The notes under the pieces: model-generated
Databases searched by the model: none
What the model saw: the letters and a program-made list of their open reading frames with translations, nothing else
What the model was told of the DNA's origin: nothing
Translations under genes and position numbers: made by a program
Origin: Pedobacter ginsenosidimutans
GTDB taxonomy: Bacteria; Bacteroidota; Bacteroidia; Sphingobacteriales; Sphingobacteriaceae
Length of the DNA stretch: 64,000 nucleotides
Assembly: GCF_001442625.1 (NCBI RefSeq)
Contig: NZ_LMZQ01000001.1
Coordinates: 124,001-188,000, forward strand
Reading direction: 5' to 3'
Shown here: positions 1 to 8,273 of the stretch, piece after piece
Layout of the letters: every line of letters starts with the position of its first letter
How positions within the stretch are numbered: the stretch's first letter is position 1

Positions 1-795
1 TTAAATCAAATTTAGAAATGCATAACCTATATTAATTCCTTCATTTATTTGCAGAATATTTAATGATGCTGATTCACGGAATCGGCTTTGACAACCTGTG
101 TGTAAAAGTTCAATTCTTAGCACCTTAATCGGAAATCAACATAGTATTTCTTAATTGCAGTTTTGTAAAATGACGATCCCTCTTACAAAGGAAAAATTTT
201 CTTGTCCACAGAGCCAAAGCTCTCAAATACCTTTTGCAGGATCGGCATAACTCTTTCTTATAACAAATTGCTCGTACCAGGAATATTATATCCCCTTAAA
301 TATACGTATCCGTCACCTACTAAATTAATATAAAACACGTCCTTTGCTAGATAAATTAAATTCCCAAAATGACAAAAACCTATGTACTAATCTTTTACAT
401 CTACATAATTATAGTACAATAATCAATAACACAATAATGGTATGTTGAAGGAGTTTGGTGATTTAAATTTTCAAACCTTATCTACAACGAGTACCGATAA
501 TAAAGATAAAAGAACCGAACCAGCCAAGTATTTAATTGAAATATATGAATCGATAATGAGGAACTAACTGAATGTAGCCTCGAAGATTGGTACAGCACTC
601 AGGAAAAAATTATTGTCATTTAGCTTAGAAATATAAGATGGATGGATGCTTGAGCGAGCAATCTAAAAAAGTAAAAAAAAATGCATAATTGTTTAAAATA
701 ATGAATACCGAATTACACACGCTATTTTCACTAATGGACATCAATTAAATGAAAAATACAACATAACACACATCAAATATTTTTTAAAATCCTAA
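1..795. other. AT-rich region without an assignable gene
   Basis: No ORF longer than about 45 codons and no recognisable domain was seen on either strand. One short intact ORF lies at 442..567 on the plus strand (41 aa, starts MLKEFGDLNF and ends ESIMRN), with no Shine-Dalgarno and no family I recognise. On the minus strand, short coding-like stretches near 150-270 are broken by stops. Together with the decayed precursor immediately downstream, this reads as an eroded accessory region. Confidence 0.5.
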
Positions 796-1063
796 TTGTA
801 TGGAAAAATAAGTAAATCATATTATTATATCAAAAAACTAAAATTATCAAATTTCGATTTTTCGCAAATTTTATCCGCTGAAGAAATAAAAAAATAGTAG
901 GTGGAAGAATTCAGATTCAAAATCTGGTTATCCTAAAATAGATGCATGTCAGGGTAAAAGTGAGGAGGCCTCATGTTCATTTATGTACAATGTTGCTACA
1001 TCTGCGGGATGTTGTACAGCTAGAATAGCACCACAATATAAAATCATTATTCGTTATGACTAA
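796..1063 (+). pseudogene. Remnant of a double-glycine-leader (bacteriocin/RiPP-like) precursor peptide
   Basis: Frame 1 (838-894) encodes a leader ending ILSAEEIKK, followed by a run of seven A and TAG at 895-897. A -1 shift on the A-run reads I-V-G-G at 894-905, completing the LSxEExKxIxGG signature of Bacteroidota double-glycine leaders. A third frame (890-1063) then encodes a Cys-containing core: a Cys in DACQG, one in ASCSF and a Cys pair in SAGCC. The expected start is ATC at 829 (before KKLKLSNF) instead of ATG; an upstream TTG sits at 796. Two frameshifts and a lost start mark it as decayed, unless the assembly is wrong here. The core frame ends 8 nt inside the next gene. In this family the GG site is cut by a C39-peptidase ABC transporter, and a dead fragment of one lies at 54.9 kb. 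The leader assignment rests on motif only. Confidence 0.6.
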
Positions 1064-2597
1064 AATAATTAAAGTATTTTTTTTTCACTTATTCAGCCTT
1101 TTGTTCCTGTTATCAAGCAAACCGTCTTTCGGAATGGTAATAGATACAAGTAGCATAGTAGCAGGTAAAGCTAAAATAACAGGTAATATAATACGACAGA
1201 ACAACGCAAATAAGGATAGTATTTTTGTAAATATTAATGTTCCACATCCAATTTCAGGAGATTATGCCAAATATAAAGCCCTTGTTGACCAATCAGGTAA
1301 ATTTTCGATTAATGTTGATGTAGAAACAGTTGTTTGCTTGACAGGTTTTTCAGTAAGTTTAAACCCTGAGAAGTTCCTAACTGTAAAATTGACAAATGCG
1401 CGTGTTACAAATGTTAATATTACCTATGATGAAAATAATAATATTAAGAATATTGATGTTATCCCTGCAATGAATCAGTATGATATGACCGAAGGATTGG
1501 TTGTTCATGGTAAGGCGTTTGACTATAGATCGGGCAAGAAAGCTGAACCACTTTATAATAAGAGTACAGATTATTTTCTAAATTATGCTAAAACTGATTT
1601 ATCGGAAAGATTAGAGATTGTAAATAATGATACATTAATATCAAAAGAATTAAAAGGCATTCTTTCCAAAGATTTGAGTTTGTATATATATAGTCTCCTT
1701 GTTTTTGATTACGAAAACATAATGATTTTTAATTATAAAGAAACAAATGGTGTTCCCAATAATAAAAACTCTGATCAAATTAAAATTCCTCATATCCAAA
1801 AGATTGATAGAACGTATTTTCATTTTTTGAAAGATTTTAACCTCAATGACACTGAATATCTGCATTGCTTTAATTTTTTGGAATTTCAAAAGGTCTTTCT
1901 TCAAAATGAGACATTAAACCTACCAAAAATAGTAGATAGCGACATTCCATCTTGGTTAAAAAATGTAAAAGCTATTTTAGCGGATTTGGTTGGGTTTGAT
2001 AATGGACAATATTATGATATTTTAGTAGCGAATGCTTACGCCTTACAGCTTAACGAAGAATTAAAACCCCTAACAGAAAAACAAAAAGAGAATATTAAAA
2101 AGTATTGGAAAAACGGAGAAATTGCAAAGATACTATTTCGAAAAAATCAACAGGTTATTGAATTTGACAAATTCAAATCACCTGTTGTTGTAAATGATGT
2201 TTCATCAGTTCCTGACAATAAAGTTATTGAAAAAATTATTGCTAAACATAAGGGTAAGGTTGTGCTTATTGACCTTTGGGCAACCCGGTGTGGCCCTTGC
2301 CTGGAGGCAATGCAGCAATTCAGAAGTACGAAGGGAAATTTTCACGATAAAGATGTTGCATTTGTTTATTTAACAAACGAATCCTCACCTCGAAAGAAAT
2401 GGGAGGAAAAAATTAAGGGAATAGGAGATGAACATTATTATCTCAAAGGTGCTCAGTGGGAGTATATCATGAACCAGTTTGAGTTCGAATATATTCCGTC
2501 GTATCTACTGTATAATAAAGAAGGTGTGCTCATCAATAAATTTCAAGCTTTTCCTGGAAGTGACAAGGTGAAAGTAATGATTAATGGTTTGTTATAA
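1056..2597 (+). CDS. Secreted TlpA-like thioredoxin-fold protein with long N-terminal extension
   Basis: This 513-aa protein has a hydrophobic signal peptide at residues 1-26 and a C-terminal thioredoxin-like domain at about 380-513. The redox motif WATRCGPC puts the active cysteines at C412 and C415; the usual tryptophan before the first Cys is replaced by Arg. In a TlpA-type fold such a pair reduces or exchanges disulfides in the periplasm or at the outer membrane. The roughly 350 residues before it are typical in size for the uncharacterised N-terminal halves of Bacteroidota TlpA relatives, but I see no named domain there. The ATG at 1056 lies inside the end of the broken GG-leader precursor, so the two may once have been translationally coupled. 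Such thioredoxin-like proteins often neighbour secreted-peptide genes in Bacteroidota. The substrate is unknown. Confidence 0.85.
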   Translation: MTKIIKVFFFHLFSLLFLLSSKPSFGMVIDTSSIVAGKAKITGNIIRQNNANKDSIFVNINVPHPISGDYAKYKALVDQSGKFSINVDVETVVCLTGFSVSLNPEKFLTVKLTNARVTNVNITYDENNNIKNIDVIPAMNQYDMTEGLVVHGKAFDYRSGKKAEPLYNKSTDYFLNYAKTDLSERLEIVNNDTLISKELKGILSKDLSLYIYSLLVFDYENIMIFNYKETNGVPNNKNSDQIKIPHIQKIDRTYFHFLKDFNLNDTEYLHCFNFLEFQKVFLQNETLNLPKIVDSDIPSWLKNVKAILADLVGFDNGQYYDILVANAYALQLNEELKPLTEKQKENIKKYWKNGEIAKILFRKNQQVIEFDKFKSPVVVNDVSSVPDNKVIEKIIAKHKGKVVLIDLWATRCGPCLEAMQQFRSTKGNFHDKDVAFVYLTNESSPRKKWEEKIKGIGDEHYYLKGAQWEYIMNQFEFEYIPSYLLYNKEGVLINKFQAFPGSDKVKVMINGLL

Positions 2598-2819
2598 AAT
2601 GGGCATTCCAAATTGATAGTGATCTAGGTTCCTTTATTTAAATTTCAAAATGTCACCTTAAAGATTAATAATGCATGCACACCAAAAAATTCCTGTTTTC
2701 GCAATTAATTTGAAATCACAAGTTGACCGGTTCAAAAGTATATATTCAGAATTTCTCACCTGTGGAAGTTTTCAACTAGAAATCGTCAGGGCGATTGAGC
2801 TTACCTACGGAGCATAATG

Positions 2820-2857
2820 CAACAGGCCCCTATCTAAAAGTAGATAAAGGCCTGTTG
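2820..2857 (-). terminator. Hairpin between convergent genes, probable Hc1 terminator
   Basis: Perfect 9-bp arms CAACAGGCC and GGCCTGTTG (2820-2828 and 2849-2857) enclose an inner 5-bp stem TATCT/AGATA. It begins 27 bases beyond the Hc1 stop codon. There is no long T-run on the minus side and only GTGTTTT on the plus side, so it may act mainly as a 3' stability hairpin or a weak bidirectional terminator. Confidence 0.55.
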
Positions 2858-2883
2858 GTGTTTTCCCAAAACAGCTTGATTAT

Positions 2884-3060
2884 TTACTTTGTATTTTTCT
2901 TTTCTGTTACTTCAGCTCTGATTTCCTGTGCAAGGTTTTTAAGATCCTGCATCGTTTTACGTACTCGCGTACCAGCTGCTGAATTACCGCCATTGTAGAA
3001 CTTTTCTACATCAGCTTCAACTGAAGCTATTAGCTCTTTTACTTTACCAAATTTTTCCAT
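2884..3060 (-). CDS. Histone H1-like (Hc1 family) small DNA-binding protein
   Basis: The 58-aa protein beginning MEKFGKVKEL contains the pattern GNSAAGTRVRK followed by MQDLKNLAQEIRAEV, which I recognise from the short Bacteroidota histone-H1/Hc1-like proteins. It is basic, helical and rich in Lys, Glu and Ala. It probably binds the nucleoid non-specifically. The reading frame could start seven codons earlier at 3081 (MPFKIMI), but the ATG at 3060 gives the family's usual N-terminus, so I chose that. It stands alone with its own hairpin downstream. The GTRVRK stretch matches the core conserved region of the family. Overlapping plus-strand ORFs here are shadows. Confidence 0.8.
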   Translation of the reverse strand: MEKFGKVKELIASVEADVEKFYNGGNSAAGTRVRKTMQDLKNLAQEIRAEVTEKKNTK

Positions 3061-3192
3061 AATCATAATTTTAAAGGGCAAATATATTCAATAATTGCAA
3101 ACACCAAGCCCCTGGATAAATAAAAAAGCAGCAATTCAATCATAAATCAAACTATATAAGATGTGCAAGGAATGATGGCCGGGAAAGGAAAA

Positions 3193-4011
3193 TTACTTTT
3201 TATTTTGTAAAGCGAGCGTCTGGTCCAGAGCTGGAAAGAAATACATGATTTGGATATAATGGATGAGTCTATCCAGACGGAAACCGTAAAGATAAGGCTG
3301 CGAAACATCCTTATCACCCCACGCTACCAAGGCGATAAGTTTTCCTTTGTCATCAAATATTGGCGCACCACTACAGCCTTTAAAATCAAGAGGGTCCGAA
3401 AGAGGATATCCTAGATTGAACCTGATCATGTGCCGATCCATGGAGACAAGTTTCATTCCTGAGATAAGCTGCTGCTGATAGGTGAAGTTTTTATCTGCGG
3501 TAAAGCCTGTTTTAATTCTTCCTGAAAAACTATACCTGGCATTTTTTCTAATAGCAGGGATTTCAGAAATTTCTATGATGGATTTTAGACCCTGACTGAT
3601 TTCAACCTTAAAACCACTTCTTAAAGTTATGATGCATTTTTCCTGAACAAGGTTGTCCAACTTCTGAATTTCAGCGAAGGCGATGTCAAGTGAACTTGCG
3701 GCACGCATATTCTTTAGGGCATGATCTAGTGCCAAAGGGGTTAAATCGTCCAGTGTTATTTCATCCAGGAATGAAAGTCCTGGGGGCTGTACCGAGATGT
3801 GCTGTTCCCCTTCCCTGTTTCCAGTAAGCAATGCAATCCTATTGTGGTTTCCTTGAATATTATGTTCAACCGTACAGAGAAATTATTTCTGGCGATAAGA
3901 GATGAGTACACCGGATCCTGTCCCAAGAATATTTCCCGGCTGATCTAGGATCATAAGATTGAGTGATGAATTAACGGTAAGTTCAAGGTTTTCTAGAGCG
4001 GCCTTTGTCAT
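3193..4011 (-). pseudogene. Trypsin-like serine protease interrupted by an in-frame stop codon
   Basis: A gene starting ATG at 4011 is preceded by a good Shine-Dalgarno (AGGGGGA, about 10 nt upstream). It encodes a trypsin-like N-terminus, GTGSGVLISYRQK, then meets TAA at 3885-3883 (codon 43). It continues in the same frame as FLCTVEHN, with the candidate catalytic His, and then through 3193. The serine motif GCSGAP and the following LIALVAWG occur near the C-terminus. Without the stop the protein would be about 272 aa, a normal size for this family. A TTG at 3831 could restart translation, but only after the His. So the gene is either freshly inactivated, mis-sequenced at one base, or read through. 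It is divergent from the DUF900 hydrolase, with about 110 bp between the starts. Confidence 0.8.
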
Positions 4012-4119
4012 ATTGATTATTTTGTCCCCCTAAAGCTAAACATTTATTCCACAGCGTGTAATGCCAGTACAACCAACATTACATTCACTGTTGACCTAGC
4101 GATATTTTAAAGAAGGACC

Positions 4120-5778
4120 TTGTGGCATAGACGAAAACTTATTAGCTTTAGTCATCAAATTAACGCTATCATGGACCAGACTAACGCACTTATAAAACCA
4201 TTTAGAGAAAGTTCCCGGATATGGGTGATAAATGATGACAGAGAAGATTGGCTCAAAAGGGAAGAAACGGATATTATTGGCAAAGAAATCCTTTCACTTA
4301 ACCTGCAGGGAATCGAGATGCCTTTTAAAGCATCGGAGAAAAACAACTCCCTATCTATAGCCAGGCGATATCCACAACTGAGCAATGAAGAAGTGGCAGG
4401 ATTAGCTGGCAGCATCAGAGAGGCTAAAAAAATCAGGCCATCGGACTGTATTCTTGAATTCGAAAATGAAACCCTTGTGGATATCGGTTATGTAACGGAT
4501 AAAAAGCTTGACAATAGTCAGGGCAAACTCGAAATTGGCATCCAGTGGATGCATGAGCTTATGGATGATAATATCCATCTTCCAATCAATCCCACTATGG
4601 CTATACAGCCCTTGCATCCGAATGCTTTCTACGGGAAAGAAGGCGGGGTAATGAAGCTGGAAAAGAAATTAACCGACATGGGACTTACCCCTTCAGAGGC
4701 CTCAACCAGGGAAAAAATGATCGATTACAACAATGTCATCAAGATGGAGGAAAATTTCATAATTCCCCAGCCTAAAGAAGATAAGGGTGGTAAGATCGAA
4801 GTCTTTTTTTGTACAAACAGGGACAGGATTGAAGGTAAAAAACTTTCTGAAACATTTGGGAACGGCGTAAATGGTGAAGCAACATATGGCTTCTGTGAAG
4901 TTTCTATTCCAAAGGGGCATATCCAGGGAGAGATCGAGCGTCCCTGGAAATTCTGGCGGATGGAATTTCCTGAATGGCTGACGGACCATGTAGTGCTGAC
5001 TGATACTACGGAGGTATCAGAGGGGGATTTTATTAAAAAACTGAATATGGAGATTTCTGCGGATGATGATAAGTCCGTATTGATTTTTATCCACGGTTTT
5101 AATACCAGCTTCCAGGAGGCCGCGCGTCGAACTGCTCAGATTGCATGGGATATTCCATTCAAGGGAGCTGCAGGTTTTTTTAGTTGGCCCTCATCCGGTC
5201 AGATGATCTCCTACCCCGCCGATGGTGATAAATCCGAAGCAAGTGCCCCTGCGTTTTCTTCCTTTCTAATAAAAATCCTGGAAAACACGGAAGTTGAACA
5301 GCTGCACATTATTGCCCACAGTATGGGTTCCCGCGTGCTGACCTTCTCTATAAAAGACCTTATTAACGATCCTGCCTTCGAAAAGAAAGCTGCCATTATC
5401 CATCAGATCGTTCTTGCCGCTCCCGACATTGACCAGGATACTTTTAAGCATAGCCTGCTTCCTGCATTTGAAAAAGTCGGCAGAGCAAGAACACTTTATA
5501 CCTCGGATCAAGATAAGGCCCTGGGTTACTCGGATAATTTCAGGGGAGGAAGGCCCAGATTGGGACAGGCGGGAAAAAGTATTTTTGTTGACAAGGGACT
5601 GGATACCGTTGAGGCATCCAATGTTGAAGCAACAGGTAACCGTCACAGCTATATGTTTGAGACTAAAGATCTTCTAATGGACCTCTTCCTTTTATTCAGC
5701 CAGGGATTAAATCCAGAGCAGAGAAGATTGAAAGGAATTCCAAAGAATGGACTTCGATATTGGCTATTTCCAAAATAA
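4120..5778 (+). CDS. DUF900-type alpha/beta hydrolase with uncharacterised N-terminal region
   Basis: The C-terminal half (about residues 225-520) is an alpha/beta hydrolase of the DUF900 kind. It shows strand-loop LIFIHGFNTSF (oxyanion region), FSWPSSG, and the nucleophile elbow HSMGS with S401. VLAAPDID and GNRHSYMF supply a plausible Asp and His for the triad. The first 220 residues have no domain I can name. There is no signal peptide, so it is probably cytoplasmic. The start is uncertain: the 552-aa frame opens with TTG at 4120, only two bases after an AAGGA, while the first ATG is at 4171, and a stop codon lies just upstream of 4120. It is divergent from the broken trypsin-like gene. 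Hydrolase and trypsin domains recur together as effectors in bacterial conflict systems, but a defence role here is only an inference. Confidence 0.75.
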   Translation: MWHRRKLISFSHQINAIMDQTNALIKPFRESSRIWVINDDREDWLKREETDIIGKEILSLNLQGIEMPFKASEKNNSLSIARRYPQLSNEEVAGLAGSIREAKKIRPSDCILEFENETLVDIGYVTDKKLDNSQGKLEIGIQWMHELMDDNIHLPINPTMAIQPLHPNAFYGKEGGVMKLEKKLTDMGLTPSEASTREKMIDYNNVIKMEENFIIPQPKEDKGGKIEVFFCTNRDRIEGKKLSETFGNGVNGEATYGFCEVSIPKGHIQGEIERPWKFWRMEFPEWLTDHVVLTDTTEVSEGDFIKKLNMEISADDDKSVLIFIHGFNTSFQEAARRTAQIAWDIPFKGAAGFFSWPSSGQMISYPADGDKSEASAPAFSSFLIKILENTEVEQLHIIAHSMGSRVLTFSIKDLINDPAFEKKAAIIHQIVLAAPDIDQDTFKHSLLPAFEKVGRARTLYTSDQDKALGYSDNFRGGRPRLGQAGKSIFVDKGLDTVEASNVEATGNRHSYMFETKDLLMDLFLLFSQGLNPEQRRLKGIPKNGLRYWLFPK

Positions 5779-6478
5779 GATTTAACCAAAATTTCAGAAT
5801 AAGTTATTAATGAATGGAAATCGTACTCAACAGGCAACAGCTGTATTGATATGCCGGTTATTTATGGATAAAGATTTTGAAAATTTTGTCCAAAGAACTA
5901 GATGAATGTTGACGATTGGGAATTTATATTAAAACTAGTCGCCCTCGCTATTCAAAAAATTTATCAATCAAACAAAATGGGTAAAAGTATTCGCGAAGTG
6001 CATGGATTGAAGTTGCCGGAAGCAACTCAAAGAATGGTCTCTAAAATTTTGATTTGTTTTAGTTGTTTCATATGACAAGCGTGAAAAAAATTCTCAGGAT
6101 AGCCAGACTACAACTTGTACAACTTGACGATGTACTATAATATTAATACAATGTATGAGAATAATATTTGTACTGTGCAAAGTAACGGTGTAAAGGCAGT
6201 GCGAATTGTATCTTAAATAACTTGATTGACTTAATAAAAAAATTAAAGTCATCTGAAATGACAAAATTGTTCGTGAATGCATCATCGACCCGAATCCAGC
6301 ACTGATTTGGATGGCATTTTCAAGTAATAGTAATGTGCAGCGAAAGTATCTCAATGAAATTCGGATTAATTGAGTGCTTAACTCAATACAGTAAATATTG
6401 AAGATTTATTCTGGAGATTTAGACATAACTGGTCTCGCGGATCCCAGGCGGATTGATCGGTCAGGAAACTGGCCCACA
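5779..6478. other. Gene-poor region with short unassigned ORFs
   Basis: This 700-bp stretch has no recognisable gene. An intact 57-aa ORF lies at 5902..6075 on the plus strand (starts MNVDDWEFIL, contains GKSIREVHGL), without a convincing ribosome-binding site or family. A plus-strand run near 6262-6370 reads DPNPALIWMAF and stops, which looks like the tail of a lost gene. No repeat or mobile element was found. Confidence 0.4.
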
Positions 6479-6934
6479 CTATGCTAGAGAATACCGCTGC
6501 TTATCCCTTGCTGAAAGAACTTTGCTAGCTGATAGCCTCTCAAATACGGATAACAACACATCTGGATGTACATTCCCGCACAAATGATCAGGATTGTCTT
6601 TGATGAATGCAATGATATTCTCAATCTTATGGGCATGGATTTGTGTGCAATCCACAAAACTGTCATGGGTTAGAAACTCATGTCTCGCCGCATCGATCAT
6701 CACATGCTGGGAAATCAGGTAAGCACTGCGATTAACATGCTCATTTATTTCCGAGTTGATCACCACCAAACCGCAATTTTCAGCTTCAAGTGAATCATTG
6801 GCAATGTAGATGACGTACTTTTCATAGTTCACCGCAAAATCCGGGATCCTTACCAAGAGCGCAACACCAAGATCGATGTTCCTTCTGGCAAAATCCTCTT
6901 TTTGACTATCTGAGAAAGCGTCTGCAAAAAGCAT
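6479..6934 (-). CDS. Putative toxin of a Panacea-type toxin-antitoxin pair
   Basis: This 151-aa protein starts immediately after the stop of the Panacea-domain antitoxin (TAA then ATG with no gap), so the two are one operon, antitoxin first. I do not recognise its own fold with certainty. Visible features are a beta-rich start (VALLVRIPDF, KYVIYIAND, CGLVVINSEIN), a central AYLISQHVMIDAARHEFLTHDSFVDC, and an alpha-helical tail. The HEFLTHDSFVDC stretch is the best candidate for an active or binding site. Position next to a Panacea gene is the main evidence for a toxin role, since Panacea antitoxins pair with many unrelated toxins. It has no signal peptide and is expected in the cytoplasm. Translation effects such as RNA cleavage would be a guess. 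Confidence 0.6.
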   Translation of the reverse strand: MLFADAFSDSQKEDFARRNIDLGVALLVRIPDFAVNYEKYVIYIANDSLEAENCGLVVINSEINEHVNRSAYLISQHVMIDAARHEFLTHDSFVDCTQIHAHKIENIIAFIKDNPDHLCGNVHPDVLLSVFERLSASKVLSARDKQRYSLA

Positions 6935-7453
6935 TTAAGAAAAAGAAATGTTGTTGTTCAGGATTTTTTCATTGATAAAAGCGAGCATGTCGCCATCTGC
7001 ATTACCTTCAACTGCTATTTTATCATAGCCGATTTCCCAATCAGAATTGTTCCAGGCGTGGTCATGACTGATCTCGGTCAAGTCCTCAAAAGAATATTGC
7101 GAATATTTCTTTATAGCATGATCAAGACATTCTACTTCACTCTGCGACAAATCATCAAGATCTGCCTGCTGATCAGTAGAGAGAATTATACCATCTTTGG
7201 AAACAATACCCTTAAAGTCTGGTTCTTCACCCTTGACCACATAATTTGAAAATGAAGGGACGGGTCCGAATTGCTGCTTAAGATAGGTGTCTCCGGTAAT
7301 GGGAAAACCATAGGTAACCAAATGTTCACGATCAGAAAAATACAGGAGCTTCATCACCTTATGAAGGTCAGAGGGTATTCCCTGTCCCTTAAGTACATTC
7401 AGTATGTACAGTATAGAATTGATAGCCTTGCTTTTATCGATCTTGAAATTCAT
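6935..7453 (-). CDS. Panacea-domain (DUF4065/SocA-like) antitoxin
   Basis: The 172-aa protein carries the Panacea signature: an N-terminal helix, then HKVMKLLYFSDREHL, YGFPITGDTY and FGPVPS (residues about 25-75), followed by a helical region ending DHAWNN. This family (DUF4065, GepA, SocA) includes a broad-specificity antitoxin domain that neutralises diverse toxins encoded next to it. The gene abuts the downstream 151-aa partner with no spacer, which supports co-translation and stoichiometric control. The start ATG at 7453 gives the standard N-terminus. A promoter would lie in the AT-rich DNA upstream of 7453. I see no frameshift or missing core residue. Confidence 0.85.
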   Translation of the reverse strand: MNFKIDKSKAINSILYILNVLKGQGIPSDLHKVMKLLYFSDREHLVTYGFPITGDTYLKQQFGPVPSFSNYVVKGEEPDFKGIVSKDGIILSTDQQADLDDLSQSEVECLDHAIKKYSQYSFEDLTEISHDHAWNNSDWEIGYDKIAVEGNADGDMLAFINEKILNNNISFS

Positions 7454-7601
7454 GTTTCTAGTAATATGCTCTGATACAGCAAACGCTATACCAGATTAAT
7501 AAATGTGTCTCAGGCATTTACCCTACAAATATACAATATATATCTTATTCTACATAGTCTCCAAGACCAACACTAATAGAACCTATGTCATATAGCTAAG
7601 C

Positions 7602-7760
7602 TTATAGTATACTCTCTAATAGATTAAGTAGTATAATCCCTATTAAAACAAGAGCAACTCTTCCAAGAATAGCATATAGTCTGGCACTAACATGATCACT
7701 TGGATTATAGCTTCCAATAGAATCACCTATATTAGTATAATGGCTAGTTTTCTCATAGTT
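7602..7760 (-). pseudogene. Membrane-protein C-terminal fragment without a start codon
   Basis: An open stretch of 52 codons ends at TAA 7602-7604. It encodes a polar start (YTNIGDSIGSYNPSDHVSARL) followed by one strong hydrophobic helix, AILGRVALVLIGIILLNLL. A TAG lies directly before the first codon and no ATG, GTG or TTG is present near the front, so it cannot be translated as it stands by the usual rules. It looks like the tail of a decayed small membrane protein. No family was recognised. Confidence 0.3.
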
Positions 7761-7936
7761 CTAAAAAAAGATTATTACTTCGATAAATTCAAAGCATTAG
7801 TGACAAATTTAAAGTCATGGCTCAGCTCAGAATCAATATCTAATTGAAATTGTGTTTTCAAATTATTTACAAAATGTTTCCAATACCATAATAACTGGGT
7901 TGAAAGTCAAAATATTTAGGATGAAAAAATCATGGC

Positions 7937-8035
7937 TTATTTAAAAAGAGTTCTGTACATATATATTAGTATAATGACTACGATTATCGCAAAAACGACC
8001 GTGTAAAATGGTAAATCAATAGTAAAGCCGTCCAT
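7937..8035 (-). CDS. Possible 32-aa single-pass membrane miniprotein
   Basis: An ATG at 8035 opens a 32-codon frame that reads MDGFTIDLPFYTVVF, then continues as IIVVIILIYMYRTLFK before TAA. About 20 central residues form one transmembrane helix with a basic C-terminal end, as in many genuine bacterial miniproteins. The Shine-Dalgarno is weak, which is normal for this phylum. There is no family assignment. It is close to the toxin-antitoxin pair and could be unrelated, or a chance ORF. Confidence 0.35.
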   Translation of the reverse strand: MDGFTIDLPFYTVVFAIIVVIILIYMYRTLFK

Positions 8036-8208
8036 CGCTTATCTTTTATGAATAATAATTATTAAATGATTAGAACTTTTAAAATATTTTTTTTGCCTAA
8101 GTGAGACGCTTTTTTTGAATAGCTACTTTATAGTTATCGAACTCACCATCGGCGAACCATACGAGTACCTGTAAACAGAGACTTGCAAAAAATGACGAGT
8201 TAGAAAAA

Positions 8209-8265
8209 CCAGATCAGAAATATCAACATCCAGATCAGAATATAAGAGATTCAGATCTGGATGTT
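8209..8265 (-). terminator. Repeat-built hairpin after the S41 protease gene
   Basis: Perfect 12-bp arms AACATCCAGATC (8225-8236) and GATCTGGATGTT (8254-8265) sit nine bases from the stop of the protease gene. The left arm is part of a direct repeat: CCAGATCAGAA occurs at 8209-8219 and again at 8230-8240, 21 bp apart, with a near-inverse copy at 8250-8260. No clean T-run follows on the minus strand, so a 3' stabilising hairpin or a protein site are alternatives to a terminator. Confidence 0.5.
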
Positions 8266-8273
8266 CTTTGAAT

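Larger units (their letters stand above)
7454..8273. other. AT-rich intergenic region with two small membrane ORFs
   Basis: This 820-bp stretch between the antitoxin gene and the S41 protease gene holds no full-size gene. It contains two short minus-strand coding-like segments (7602..7760 and 7937..8035) and a repeat/hairpin next to the protease stop codon; each is listed separately. The rest is AT-rich with no further recognised content. Confidence 0.5.

Noticed and set aside
888..894. The A-AAA-AAA run in the GG-leader could be a programmed -1 frameshift site
   Set aside because: The expected ATG is also lost and a second frame change is needed after the GG, so simple decay explains it better.
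2795..2998. 67-aa plus-strand ORF over the Hc1 gene
   Set aside because: It is antisense to a clearly recognisable family protein and starts inside the hairpin region.
5266..5646. 126-aa minus-strand ORF inside the DUF900 hydrolase
   Set aside because: It lies wholly within a conserved coding region on the other strand and has no family features.
5902..6075. 57-aa plus-strand ORF starting MNVDDWEF
   Set aside because: No ribosome-binding site, no recognised domain, and it lies in a region with many broken stretches, so it is not called as a gene.
6094..6354. 86-aa minus-strand ORF
   Set aside because: Cys- and His-rich composition unlike real genes here; no start signal; probably chance.
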